NCBI RefSeq assembly: GCF_900070365.1 | Contig: NZ_LN850107.1 | Span: forward strand, 7,006,001-7,070,000 | Direction of reading: 5' to 3' | Origin: Alloactinosynnema sp. L-07 | GTDB taxonomy: Bacteria; Actinomycetota; Actinomycetes; Mycobacteriales; Pseudonocardiaceae | Length of the DNA: 64,000 nucleotides | In this document: positions 43,836 through 52,735 of the stretch, piece by piece | Layout: every line of letters begins with the position of its first letter | Numbering within the stretch: position 1 is the stretch's first letter | Translations under genes and position numbers: made by a program | The notes under the pieces: model-generated | Databases searched by the model: none | What the model was told of the DNA's origin: nothing | Seen by the model: the letters and a program-made list of their open reading frames with translations, nothing else

Positions 43836-44177
43836 GTGGACGACGACCGGCTCTCCCGGGTGTTCGCGGCCCTCGCGGACCCGACGCGCCGGGACATCGT
43901 GGCCCGTCTCTCGCTCGGCGACGCGACCGTCGGCCAGCTCGCCGAGCCGTATGCGGTGTCGGTGCAGGCGGTGTCCAAGCACATCAAGGTGCTGGAGGAC
44001 GCCGGGCTGGTCAGCCGCAGCCGCGACGCGCAGCGCAGGCCGTGCCACCTCGAAGCCGAGGTGTTCGACCTGATGACCTCTTGGGTGGACCGCTACCGCC
44101 GCCAGGCGCAGGAGCGCTACGAGCGCCTCGACGCCCTGCTGGCGGCCATGGAGAACGACGAAGGAGCAGCATCATGA
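43836..44177 (+). CDS. ArsR-type winged-helix repressor
   Basis: 113 residues, start GTG 43836 behind AAGGAG. Winged-helix region: RVFAALADPTRRDIVARL, then VGQLAEPYAVSVQAVSKHIKVLEDAGLVSR. No metal-binding cysteines are seen, so it belongs to the non-metal group usually paired with AHSA1/SRPBCC proteins, as here. Stop overlaps the next start (ATGA). Confidence 0.9.
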   Translation: MDDDRLSRVFAALADPTRRDIVARLSLGDATVGQLAEPYAVSVQAVSKHIKVLEDAGLVSRSRDAQRRPCHLEAEVFDLMTSWVDRYRRQAQERYERLDALLAAMENDEGAAS

Positions 44178-44662
44178 GCGCGACCACGAAGAACGAGACC
44201 CGCATCGAAGCCGACCCGAACCTGCCGACGATCACCATCACCCGCGAGTTCGACGCCCCGCGCGACCCGGTCTACCGAGCCTTCACCGACCCCGAGCTGG
44301 TCACCCAGTGGCTCGGCCCGAAGAGCATCGAGGTGCGGATCGAGGAGTGGGACGCCCGCACCGGCGGCAGCTACCGCTACACCGCGTGGCGCGACGGCGA
44401 GGAGGTCGCCGCCTTCTACGGGTCGTTCCACGAGGCCCGGGAGAACGAGCGGATCGTGCAGACCTTCACCTACGTCGGCTTCCCCGACGGTGTCAGCCTG
44501 GAGACCATCACCTTCACCGACCTCGGCGACGGCCGCACCCGCGTCACGTCCCTGGCGGTCGTGGACACCATGGAGGCCCGCGAGGCCATGCTGGCCAGCG
44601 GCATGGACGTGGGCGTCAACGAGGGCTACGAGAAGCTCGACGCGCTGCTGGCCAAGAGCTGA
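44174..44662 (+). CDS. AHSA1/SRPBCC domain protein
   Basis: 162 residues with the AHSA1-like fold: ITREFDAPRDPVYRAFTDPELVTQWLG, GGSYRYTAWRDGEE, RIVQTFTYVGFPDG, and a C-terminal helix GMDVGVNEGYEKLDALL. Such proteins bind small hydrophobic ligands; the specific ligand is unknown. Translationally coupled to the ArsR-type repressor. Confidence 0.88.
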   Translation: MSATTKNETRIEADPNLPTITITREFDAPRDPVYRAFTDPELVTQWLGPKSIEVRIEEWDARTGGSYRYTAWRDGEEVAAFYGSFHEARENERIVQTFTYVGFPDGVSLETITFTDLGDGRTRVTSLAVVDTMEAREAMLASGMDVGVNEGYEKLDALLAKS

Positions 44663-44739
44663 GCTGGGAAAAGGGCACCCTGAACTGCTCCCCGGAAGTT
44701 GGACTGGTAATCCAGTTCCGTCTTCCGGGGAGCGGTTTG

Positions 44740-45234
44740 GTGTATCCAGGTAGTTCGTTGTCGGAGCGGCAGCGGGAGGCTGCTGTCGCGTTGTTCGAGG
44801 CCGGGTATGGCAGAGGCGCGGTCGCGACCCGGCTGGGTGTGTCCCCGGACGCGGTGGGACGCTTGCATGATCGTTGGAGGCTGCGAGGCGCGGGGGCGCT
44901 GGTGATGGTGCCGGGCAAGCGGTCGTTCACGTTCGAGTTCAAGCTCGATGTGGTGCGGCGGTTCGTCAGCGGTGAGGCGACCGCGATCGAGCTCGCGCGC
45001 GAGCATGACCTGTCCTCGCCCAAGCTGGTCGAGAACTGGGTGCGGCTGTATCGGCGTGAGGGCGCCGAAGCGTTGCGGCCCAAGCCGAAAGGGCGGCCGC
45101 CCGCCGGTGACACGCGATCGCCCGCGCCGGCGCCAAGCGAGCTGGAGCGGTTGCGGCGGGAGAACCTGCGGCTGTCCGCGGAGGTGGCCTACCTAAAAAA
45201 ATTGCGGGCCTTGAGGGAGCAGGGGCGAGGGTGA
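44740..45234 (+). CDS. IS3-family transposase OrfA
   Basis: 164 residues. Two helix-turn-helix units (SERQREAAVALFEAGYGRG... and FKLDVVRRFVSGEATAIELA...LVENWVRLYRREG) bind the IS ends. A leucine-zipper-like helix at the C-terminus (ELERLRRENLRLSAEVAYLK) follows. GTG 44740 chosen. A -1 slip at 45195-45201 joins it to OrfB. Confidence 0.9.
   Translation: MYPGSSLSERQREAAVALFEAGYGRGAVATRLGVSPDAVGRLHDRWRLRGAGALVMVPGKRSFTFEFKLDVVRRFVSGEATAIELAREHDLSSPKLVENWVRLYRREGAEALRPKPKGRPPAGDTRSPAPAPSELERLRRENLRLSAEVAYLKKLRALREQGRG
45195..45201 (+). promoter_or_regulatory. Programmed -1 frameshift site
   Basis: An AAAAAAA heptamer in phase A-AAA-AAA near the end of orfA. A one-base backward slip enters the orfB frame, which is open from here through the orfB GTG (45231), giving an OrfAB fusion transposase as usual for IS3 elements. 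Confidence 0.85.
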
Positions 45235-46085
45235 AAACCCAGGTCATCGCCACTCTCAAGGCCGACTATCCGCTGCCGGTGCTGCTGGAGGTCGCCGGTG
45301 TGGCCCGGTCGACGTTCTTCTACCAGCAGGCCCGGCTGTCGCGCCCCGATCCGCACGCGGGTCTCAAGGCCGCGATCACCGAGGCGTTCGAGCAGGCTCG
45401 TGGCCGATACGGGCATCGGCGGATTCACCTCGTGCTGGCCCGCCAGGGCCGGCGGGTGGCCAAGAAGACCGTGCTCAAGCTGATGAACACCCTGGGCCTG
45501 GTCTGCAAGGTGCGGCGGCCGCGGCGGTATCGGTCCTGGCTCGGGCAGGCAGGCACGGTCGCCGAGAACGTGCTGAACCGCCAGTTCAGCGCCCAGGCCC
45601 CCGACACGAAGTGGGTCACCGACGTCACCGAGTTCCGCATCGCGGACCGCAAGATCTACCTGTCACCGGTGATCGACCTGTTCGACCGATCCGTCATCGC
45701 CTACACCCACGGCCCGTCCCCGTCGCTGGAACTGACGAACTCCTCGCTGCGCGAGGCCATCGCCACCCTGAACGCCGGGGCCACACCGCTGGTGCACTCC
45801 GACCAGGGCTTCCAGTACCAACACGCCTCCTGGCGCGCGCTGCTGGCCGACGCGGGTCTGCCGCAGTCGATGTCCCGGCGAGCCAACTGCCTGGACAACT
45901 CACTCGCCGAGAACTTCTTCGGCCACCTCAAGGAGGAAATGTTCAACCATGACACGTTCGGCACCGTCGAGGAGTTCACCACAGCCCTGGACGAGTACCT
46001 CGACTGGTACAACAACACCCGCATCTCCACCACGCTGAAGGGCCTGAGCCCGGTCGAATACCGAGCCCAGGCCCTCGCGCCCTAA
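45231..46085 (+). CDS. IS3-family transposase OrfB, DDE integrase domain
   Basis: 284 residues. N-terminal HTH_21-type region (RGRYGHRRIHLVLARQG), then the rve catalytic core with Asp in KWVTDVTEF, Asp in VHSDQGFQY and Glu in CLDNSLAENFFGHLKEE, followed by NTRISTTLKGLSPVEYR. It overlaps orfA by four bases and is mainly expected as the OrfAB fusion. Confidence 0.95.
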   Translation: MKTQVIATLKADYPLPVLLEVAGVARSTFFYQQARLSRPDPHAGLKAAITEAFEQARGRYGHRRIHLVLARQGRRVAKKTVLKLMNTLGLVCKVRRPRRYRSWLGQAGTVAENVLNRQFSAQAPDTKWVTDVTEFRIADRKIYLSPVIDLFDRSVIAYTHGPSPSLELTNSSLREAIATLNAGATPLVHSDQGFQYQHASWRALLADAGLPQSMSRRANCLDNSLAENFFGHLKEEMFNHDTFGTVEEFTTALDEYLDWYNNTRISTTLKGLSPVEYRAQALAP

Positions 46086-46141
46086 CCTTTACTTACGCAG
46101 TCCAACTTCCGGGGAGCGGTTCACCCGCGGGGTGCCCTTTC

Positions 46142-46600
46142 TCATGGCCGGATCTTCTCCGTCCGCACGACTTTCCCGGACTTGAACCCGGCGGCGCAGT
46201 CGAGCACCGACAGGGTCGAGGTCTTGAGGATCGGCTGCTCGCCGGTCAGGGCGGCGATGAGCAGTTCGAGGTCGGGGTTGTGCCCGACGACCAGCACCGT
46301 CTCCGCCGCGTCCAGCGACCGCAGCAGGGCCAGGATCGCGTCGGCGCCCTCGCCGTAGAGCTGTTCCTCGAACCGTGCCTTCGGCGCTCGGTGCAGTTCG
46401 GCGGCTACCAGTTCCCAGGTCTGCCGGGTCCGGGTGGCGGGGGAGACCAGGGCGACGTCGATGTCGGGCACGTGCTTGGCCAGCCACCGGCCCACCGCGG
46501 GTGCCTCGCCGCGTCCGCGATCGGCCAGCGGCCGACGGTAGTCGGGCACCCCATCCGGCCAGGCGGACTTCGCGTGTCGCAGGATCACCAGGCGCGGCAT
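46142..46600 (-). CDS. SixA-type histidine phosphatase
   Basis: 152 residues, start ATG 46600. The RHG-type motif is LVILRHAKSAWPDG near the N-terminus, with a second arginine in SPATRTRQTW and a second histidine in VLVVGHNPDLE. Acts on phosphohistidine or small phosphoesters in the cytoplasm; substrate unknown. Its terminator now contains the IS3 element. Confidence 0.85.
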   Translation of the reverse strand: MPRLVILRHAKSAWPDGVPDYRRPLADRGRGEAPAVGRWLAKHVPDIDVALVSPATRTRQTWELVAAELHRAPKARFEEQLYGEGADAILALLRSLDAAETVLVVGHNPDLELLIAALTGEQPILKTSTLSVLDCAAGFKSGKVVRTEKIRP

Positions 46601-46745
46601 CGGTGGCCTCCTTGTCGGGTGGACCCCATCGAACCAGGTCCGGCGACAAACCACGCGTGGTCCGACGGGCGCCCGCTGGTCAAGCGGGCGCCCATCGGCG
46701 TTCGGTCATACCTGGCAGGGGTTCCTGTCAGGGCTTTTCAGGGCC

Positions 46746-49004
46746 TCAGACCTGGCAGGGGTTCCCGCCAGGACTCTCCGGCTTGCCCTCGAAGTTGGCC
46801 TTCGACTCGGCGATGACCACGTCGGCGAGGGCCGTGTCGAGCACAACCGCGCGCTGGGTCACCGTGTTGCCGCTGACCACCGTGCTGTTCAGCTTCAGCG
46901 AGCCGATCACCAGCGGGATCGTCAGCGGGGCGCTGCCCACCGTGACCGACACCCCGTTGATCTTCAGGCTGGCGATGTGCGACGAGCCGCTGAACTGCGG
47001 ATAGAGCCCGGACGGTCCGGCCACGCAGGTCACCGCCGCGTCGGAGGTGATCACGCCGAGCTCGATGGAGACCAGCAGGCTGCCGATCTTCGTCGAGTCC
47101 ACCTTGGCGTGGGCGGCCGCGGTGTCGTTCACCATCGGCGGTTGGAGCTGGTTGTCCGGCGTCAGGTTGGTGCTGCCGTGCACCGCGGTGGCCCGGACGT
47201 TGAGGATGCCCGCGTTCAGGTTGACGTTGGCCACGGTCTCGCTGTCGTCGACGCACGGCACGTCCGGCGGGTTGGCCTCGGCGACGATGATCCCGGCGAC
47301 GTCGAGCGCCCGCGCCCGGCAGGAGAACACGCCGGTCCGCTGCGAGGTCTGGATCCGCAGGTCCGACAGCACCGGACTGTCGCCCGCCGCGTTGGCCCGC
47401 AGGGTCGCCCGGACCTCGATGTAGCGGCCGGTCAGCGCGAACGTACTGGCGTTGCCGACCGGGACGAACACCTCGCCCGCCAGCCCCGCCTCGGTGTCGG
47501 AGGTCCTGGCCTCGACGGTGATCGAGGTCCCCGCGGGCACCGAGCCCTGGGCCTCGGTGTTCCAGGTGACCTTGCCCCACGTCTGGCCCGGGACGCCGCC
47601 GTCCTGCACGACCGACCACGTGCCGACCGGCGCGGTGATCTCGCCGAGCACGGACCCGGTCATGTCGCTGTAGTTGTACGGCCCGGCGCCCGCGCCGAGG
47701 TCGACGGTCAGGTCGACCGCGCCGATCGGGTAGCCGCCGCCGCCGATGCCGCCCGCGGCCGGGTCGATCCGCTGGACATTGTTGGAGTTGATGTTGGCGA
47801 CCCAGACCTTGCCGTTGGTGTCGATGGCCACGCCGGTCGGGCCGTTGCCGCCGGGCAGCGTCACGTTGCCGACGTAGGTGCCGTCGGTGCGCAGGTGCCC
47901 GATCGTGGTGGCACCGAACAGCGCGTGCGCGACCCACACGTTGCCGCCGGCGTCGACCGCGACGCCCTGGGCGTTGGCGTTGCCGTGCGGGAACGAGCCG
48001 AGCACGGTGCCGTCCGGCGCGAGCTTGACCACCCGGTTGCCGCTGACGTGGGTGTGCCAGATCTCGCCGGTCACCGGGTCCATGCCTAGGCCGTAGTCGC
48101 CGTGGCTGGTGTTGAGGCACGCGCCGGAGTTGGTCGACGGCACATAGCGCAGCAGGTTGGCGCCGTACCGGGCCGACCAGAGCGTGCCAGCCTTGTCGAT
48201 GAGGCCGCCGTAGCCGCCGCAGCCGAAGTTGATCTGCGTGCCCGCCACGGGCTGGCCGGTGCCGCCGTCGACCTTCTCGTGGTCGTTGTCGGCGCCGCCG
48301 GTCCACAGGTTGTTCATCGCGTCGACGGCGACGGTGCGGGTGTTGGTCCCGGTGACGCGGGTGTAGTTGATCACGCATTCGTCGGCGGCGGTGGTGACGC
48401 CGCCGTTGTTGTCCGCGCCGCCCGCGTTGGTCCACGCCCGGATGTCGCCGAGGCCGCGGGTGGTGGCGAACCTGCCGTCGTTGTCGCGGTCCTGGCAGGT
48501 GTTGTAGGCGAACGGGCCGACGAGGTAGTCGCCGCCCGCGTCGGGGTTGCCCGCGCCGTCGACCCGGCTGCCGCCGACGATCACGCCGACCCGGGTGACC
48601 GAGCCCTTGCCGCCCTGGGACTCGTTGCGGTTGGAGAACCAGGTGTTGCCGAGTTTGTCCACAGTGGTCCGCGACGGGTTGCGGCCGCGGCCGTCGGGAG
48701 CGGAGAGCCACTCGCCGACGATCTGGCCGGTGTTGACGTCGATCCGGATCATCGTGCCGCGCGCGGAGGCGGCGACGTTGACGTACGGGAAGAACGTGCT
48801 GGTCCGGTTGAGCTGGAGCTGGTTGTTGTTCGGGGCGTCGTGGTTGACGTCCTGCAGCGCGCCCTGGTCGAAGTCGGCGTCGGTGGTGTAGAGGACGTTC
48901 AGGCCCGCGACAGGGGCGGCGACCGCGGGAACCGCGACGAGCGGGATGACCACCGCCGCACTCGCGAGAGCGGCTAGCACCCGATGGGGTCTTCGATGAC
49001 GCAT
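46746..49004 (-). CDS. Secreted NHL/Vgb-type beta-propeller protein with choice-of-anchor domain
   Basis: 752 residues, start ATG 49004. Signal peptide (VLAALASAAVVIPLVAVPAV, cleavage after AVAA). The middle is a propeller of NHL/streptogramin-lyase-like repeats: NTWFSNRNES, VAVDAMNNLWTGG, VAVDAGGNVWVAHAL, VAIDTNGKVWVANI. The C-terminal 230 residues resemble choice-of-anchor P type modules (VFSCRARALDVAG, ATAVHGSTNLTPD). Probably a cell-surface or secreted binding protein. Past the stop, ACCTGGCAGGGGTTCC from its own 3' end is repeated at 46710-46726. Confidence 0.75.
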   Translation of the reverse strand: MRHRRPHRVLAALASAAVVIPLVAVPAVAAPVAGLNVLYTTDADFDQGALQDVNHDAPNNNQLQLNRTSTFFPYVNVAASARGTMIRIDVNTGQIVGEWLSAPDGRGRNPSRTTVDKLGNTWFSNRNESQGGKGSVTRVGVIVGGSRVDGAGNPDAGGDYLVGPFAYNTCQDRDNDGRFATTRGLGDIRAWTNAGGADNNGGVTTAADECVINYTRVTGTNTRTVAVDAMNNLWTGGADNDHEKVDGGTGQPVAGTQINFGCGGYGGLIDKAGTLWSARYGANLLRYVPSTNSGACLNTSHGDYGLGMDPVTGEIWHTHVSGNRVVKLAPDGTVLGSFPHGNANAQGVAVDAGGNVWVAHALFGATTIGHLRTDGTYVGNVTLPGGNGPTGVAIDTNGKVWVANINSNNVQRIDPAAGGIGGGGYPIGAVDLTVDLGAGAGPYNYSDMTGSVLGEITAPVGTWSVVQDGGVPGQTWGKVTWNTEAQGSVPAGTSITVEARTSDTEAGLAGEVFVPVGNASTFALTGRYIEVRATLRANAAGDSPVLSDLRIQTSQRTGVFSCRARALDVAGIIVAEANPPDVPCVDDSETVANVNLNAGILNVRATAVHGSTNLTPDNQLQPPMVNDTAAAHAKVDSTKIGSLLVSIELGVITSDAAVTCVAGPSGLYPQFSGSSHIASLKINGVSVTVGSAPLTIPLVIGSLKLNSTVVSGNTVTQRAVVLDTALADVVIAESKANFEGKPESPGGNPCQV

Positions 49005-49176
49005 GGTGACCGAATCCCTTCCTTTCGCACCGATAGGTGGGTGGGTCGACCCACCTAAAGGGTCGCCAACGGTAATTAACCCGTTACCGTCCGATTGGGT
49101 AGGTCTTTGCCTCGGTGACACACCGGAGCGTCACCGCCCTTTCGCGCGACCGAAAGTGAGGACCACAATCACGGGC

Positions 49177-51900
49177 ATGTCGGTGCTGATCGGTCGCGAC
49201 GGTGAGCTGACCAGGCTGAACGCGGCGGTCGACGCGGCCGCGTCCGGGCGTGGCGCGGTGCTGCTCATCGTGGGCCGAGCCGGGATCGGGAAGACCCGTT
49301 TGGTCGAGCACGTGGTCGCCCGGTCGGCCGAGTGCGGGTTACGGGTGGCTCGGGGAAACTGCGTGCCCGACGAGGGTGCCCCCGCGCTGTGGCCGTGGTG
49401 GCAGGCGCTGGGCGACCGGCCCGCTCTGGCCGCGCGGCTGGACCTTGACGGCGCCGACGACGTGAGCCCGCAGCTGTCGGCGGCTCACCGGCTGCGGGCT
49501 TACGACCTGCTGCTGCGTGAGCTGTCGGGCACGGTGGTGCTGGAGGACCTGCACTGGGCCGACGAGTCGACGCTGACCCTGCTGCGGCTCGCCGTCGGCA
49601 GGCCGGGCTTGCTGGTGGTCGCGACCTACCGCGACGACGAGCAGCCCCAGGCGCTGCGCACCGCGGTGGCCCACCTGCGACGCGACCCGGCGACCGAGGT
49701 GCTCGCACCGGGGCCGTGGACGCCCGCCGAGGTCGCCGCGTTCGTGGCCGGGCGGGTCGACGCGTCGTGGGTGCCGGTCCTGCACCGGGTGTCCGGCGGG
49801 ATCCCGCTGTTCGTCGGCGAGTTGCTGGCCGCTCTGCTCGCCGCCGACGGCACCAGCCCGGCGCCCGCGTCCGGCGAGTGGCCGCACGGGGTACCCGAGC
49901 ACCTGCGCGGCATCGTCGCCGCCCAACTCGACGTCCTGCCGCCAGAGGTGCGCGAGCTCGTCACGGCGTGCTCCGTGATCGGCGTCGACAGCGCGCCCGA
50001 CGAGGTCGCGGTCCTGGTCGACGCACCGGTGGAGTCGGTGCTGCGGCGGGCGGAGGCCGCGCCGGGCCTGCTGCGCTGCGGCGACCGCGTCACCTTCGGG
50101 CACGCGCTGGTCCGCGACGCGGTCTACGACGGGGTATCCGCCGCCGACCGCGTGCGCCTGCACCGCGAACTGGCCGAGGCGATCGAGTCCGGTGTGCTGG
50201 CGGGCGAGTCGGTGACCCACCGCCTGCGGTCGGTCACCGACGGCGCGAGCCGGGCCGCCGCGGTGCGCGCGTGCCGGACGGCGGCGGCGAAGGCGGTGTC
50301 CCGCTTGGCTTACGACCGCGCCGCCGAGGTGATCGACGCCGCCCATGGCGTGCTGCGCGAGCCGGATGTCGACTTGCTGCTGGAGGCGGCCGACCTGCAC
50401 TACCGCGCCGGGCGGGCCGAGCAGGCGCTGCGGCGGTGCGAGTTGGCCGCCTCGCTCGACCCGTCGCCGGATCAACTCGTGCGGGCCGCGCTGACCGTAC
50501 GCGGGATCGATGCCGTCAGCGATCGGTTGATCCCGTTGTGCGACAAGGCTTTGGCGGTCGTCGAGGACGACGCGGGTCGGGCCAGGGTGCTCGCCCAGCG
50601 CGCGCTGGCGCTGATCCAGGTCGTGCACTCGGATCAGGCCGAGGAGCCCAGCCGCGCCGCGCTCGCCTTGGCTGAGCGGACCGGGGATCCACTGGCCATC
50701 GCCGACGCGCTGCGCGCCCGCCAACAGGTCCTGGGTGGGCCGTGGTGGGTGGCCGAGCGGCTGGACCTGGCGCGGCGCCTGCTCGACCTGGGGTCGGCCG
50801 CGCCGCCGGACAGTGAGCTGTGGGCCAGGGTCTGGCGGATCGACGCGGCCCTGCAGTTGGGCACGATCGCGGTGCTCGACGACGAACTCGCCCACCTCAG
50901 GCTCTACGCCGACCGGCTCGGCTGGCTCATCGCGCACTGGCACCACCACCGCCTGTCGGGCGTGCGCGCCGTGCTGCTCGGCGCGTTCGACCTGGCCGAG
51001 GCGGAGGCCGACCACGCGCTGGCGGTGGCCGAACAACTCGGCGACTTCGGCGCCATCCTGCTTGACGTGGCGTTCCGGTCGGAGCTGCGCAGGCTTCAGG
51101 GCCGAGGTCCGGAATTCGCGGACCGGGTGTTCCAGCTGAGCAAGCACGCCGCGATGCCGGTCGTGGCCGCCACCGTGGGCCGTTTCCTCCTCGATGTCGG
51201 TGACATCGACAACGCCCGAGCGATGTTCGAGCGACTGCGGCCGATCCTGCCCACGCTGCCGCGCGACGGCCGATGGCTGCCGACGGTCGCCGCGTCGGCG
51301 ATCCTCGCGGGCGCCTTTGACGACGCCGAGACCGCCGCCGCTCTCTACGCGGAGCTGCTGCCGATGGCCGGGTACTACCTGGCCGCGGGCGCGGGCACCG
51401 TGGTCTGCGTCGGGTCGATCTCGCGCCAACTCGGCCGCGTGGCGGTGTCCCTCGGCGACCGGGACGCCGCGATCCGGCACTTCGAGGACGCGGTCAGCAT
51501 GGACACCCGCATCGGCGCGCTGCCGTTTCGGGCCAAGGCCGAGGTCGCGCTGGCCGAGGTGCTCGTCGACGGCCGCGCACCGGAGGTCGCCCGCGCGGCC
51601 AAACTCGCGGGCCAGGCCGCGGTCACCGCCCGCAGGCTCGGCATGGCGCCGACGGTGGCCGCGGCCGACGCGGTGCTGCGGCGGGTCCGGCAGGCCCGGC
51701 ACGACGCCGTCCCGCTGACCGTCCGCGAGCGCGAGGTGCTCAGGCTGCTCGCGGTCGGCGCGCCCAACCGCGCCATCGCCGAGAACCTGGTGCTCTCGGA
51801 GCGGACCGTCGAGACGCACGTGAGCAACGTGCTCGGCAAACTCGGCGTGGCCAACCGCGCCCAGGCCGCCGCGTGGGCCGCGGAGAACGGGTTCACGTAG
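49177..51900 (+). CDS. Large LuxR-family regulator with AAA ATPase (LAL type)
   Basis: 907 residues. N-terminal AAA_16 domain with LIGRDGELTRL, Walker A VGRAGIGKTRLVE (about residues 32-44) and Walker B VVLEDLHWADES. A long helical TPR-like middle region spans about residues 340-820. The C-terminal LuxR helix-turn-helix is LTVREREVLRLLAVGAPNRA and VETHVSNVLGKLGVANRAQA. Such proteins are signal-integrating activators, often of secondary-metabolite or sugar-use genes; the target here is unknown. Divergent from the propeller protein gene. Confidence 0.9.
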   Translation: MSVLIGRDGELTRLNAAVDAAASGRGAVLLIVGRAGIGKTRLVEHVVARSAECGLRVARGNCVPDEGAPALWPWWQALGDRPALAARLDLDGADDVSPQLSAAHRLRAYDLLLRELSGTVVLEDLHWADESTLTLLRLAVGRPGLLVVATYRDDEQPQALRTAVAHLRRDPATEVLAPGPWTPAEVAAFVAGRVDASWVPVLHRVSGGIPLFVGELLAALLAADGTSPAPASGEWPHGVPEHLRGIVAAQLDVLPPEVRELVTACSVIGVDSAPDEVAVLVDAPVESVLRRAEAAPGLLRCGDRVTFGHALVRDAVYDGVSAADRVRLHRELAEAIESGVLAGESVTHRLRSVTDGASRAAAVRACRTAAAKAVSRLAYDRAAEVIDAAHGVLREPDVDLLLEAADLHYRAGRAEQALRRCELAASLDPSPDQLVRAALTVRGIDAVSDRLIPLCDKALAVVEDDAGRARVLAQRALALIQVVHSDQAEEPSRAALALAERTGDPLAIADALRARQQVLGGPWWVAERLDLARRLLDLGSAAPPDSELWARVWRIDAALQLGTIAVLDDELAHLRLYADRLGWLIAHWHHHRLSGVRAVLLGAFDLAEAEADHALAVAEQLGDFGAILLDVAFRSELRRLQGRGPEFADRVFQLSKHAAMPVVAATVGRFLLDVGDIDNARAMFERLRPILPTLPRDGRWLPTVAASAILAGAFDDAETAAALYAELLPMAGYYLAAGAGTVVCVGSISRQLGRVAVSLGDRDAAIRHFEDAVSMDTRIGALPFRAKAEVALAEVLVDGRAPEVARAAKLAGQAAVTARRLGMAPTVAAADAVLRRVRQARHDAVPLTVREREVLRLLAVGAPNRAIAENLVLSERTVETHVSNVLGKLGVANRAQAAAWAAENGFT

Positions 51901-51978
51901 TCGAACTCCGTACTTCCCCGGATCCCCGTCGCCCCGCGCGAGGCGAGAGTCGGTGGCGACCCGGAGGAGGTGAGCGCG

Positions 51979-52464
51979 ATGTACGCGCGAATCCACACAG
52001 CCAAGGCGCCAGAAGGCGCCATCGAGACCCACACCTATCGCAGGCTGGCGGGCGACGACGAGCTGACGCTGTCGTTGTTCGACACCCAGGCCGCGGCCGC
52101 GTCGGACCCGACCGCCGAGTGGTACGAGGTCGAGTCCGACGACACCGGCGCGGCCCCCACCGCGGGCGTGGCCGCCTTCCTGCACTTCGACGGCCCGCTC
52201 AGCGCCGAGGTCAAGGCCGCGGCGGACCGGGCCAACCGGGACCGCATCGCGCCCGCGATGCACGACCACCCCGGCTTCGCGCGGGTGCTCGTGCTCTGGC
52301 AGCCCCAGCGCCGCAGCGCGGTCGTGCTGACCATGGCCGAGTCGGTCGAGTCGCTGGAGGAGGGGCAGCGCAAGATCGGCTCGATGGAGCTGCTGCCGGG
52401 CGAGGACCCGGCGCTGCTGCCGGGGCCGGACCGGATCGAGATCTTCCGGACGGTGGCGTCATGA
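51979..52464 (+). CDS. Conserved hypothetical protein, possible ABM-like fold
   Basis: 161 residues, ATG 51979 with GGAGG upstream. Alternating strands and helices such as MYARIHTAK, LTLSLFDTQAAAASDP and FARVLVLWQPQRRSAVVLTM suggest a ferredoxin-like barrel domain in two halves, but no family is recognised with confidence. It follows the LuxR-type gene by 78 bases and may be under its control. Cytoplasmic. Confidence 0.6.
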   Translation: MYARIHTAKAPEGAIETHTYRRLAGDDELTLSLFDTQAAAASDPTAEWYEVESDDTGAAPTAGVAAFLHFDGPLSAEVKAAADRANRDRIAPAMHDHPGFARVLVLWQPQRRSAVVLTMAESVESLEEGQRKIGSMELLPGEDPALLPGPDRIEIFRTVAS

Positions 52465-52510
52465 CCCTGTTCATCGTGTGGGCGACGTTCCGTCGGCGGT
52501 GGTCTCAGCA

Positions 52511-52662
52511 CTAGTGCAGCACCGCGCTAATCCTTCGGGGTCTCGACGGCCCAGCTTCCCGCTGGACGCACGGCCACCCAGTACAAGTCGCCTTCCGGCC
52601 GCACGCCCAGCGGAAACCTGGATCCGCCGATACCCCGAAGGATCAACGCGGTGCTGCACTAG
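52511..52662. mobile_element. 152-bp MITE-like element
   Basis: 31-bp terminal inverted repeats (52511-52541 and 52632-52662, 29 of 31 matching) beginning CTAGTGCAGCACCGCG and continuing CCTTCGGGGT. Both ends finish in the self-complementary CTAG, which may be the target duplication. There is no coding capacity. Unrelated in sequence to the 162-bp MITE. It sits between the hypothetical gene and the ceramidase gene. Confidence 0.75.
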
Positions 52663-52735
52663 GTCTTCCCAAGGGTGGCCCGCGTCACGTATGTTCCAGA
52701 AAAGCGAAATCCATTCACGTACCCTGGAGTAGCTG

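Larger units (their letters stand above)
44681..46123 (+). mobile_element. IS3-family (IS150-group-like) insertion sequence, complete
   Basis: 1443 bp bounded by 25-bp inverted repeats (44681-44705 and 46099-46123, one mismatch) that start TGAAC and continue CTCCCCGGAAGTTGGACT. A CCC target duplication flanks it (44678-44680, 46124-46126). It carries overlapping orfA and orfB with an A7 slippage site. A second hairpin, CTCCCCGGAAG with CTTCCGGGGAG at the left end, may block transcription entering from outside. Both frames are intact, so it is probably active or recently so. Confidence 0.93.
44670..46140. terminator. Terminator split by an IS element
   Basis: AAAGGGCACCC (44670-44680) and GGGTGCCCTTT (46130-46140) form a perfect 11-bp stem. 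With the IS and one copy of its CCC duplication removed, the loop is GCG. It would have terminated both the AHSA1 gene and the convergent sixA gene. Confidence 0.8.

Noticed and set aside
49339..52269. A 976-codon minus-strand frame over the LuxR regulator
   Set aside because: Antisense shadow of a gene with clear AAA and LuxR motifs; rich in Arg/Gly/His with no domain.
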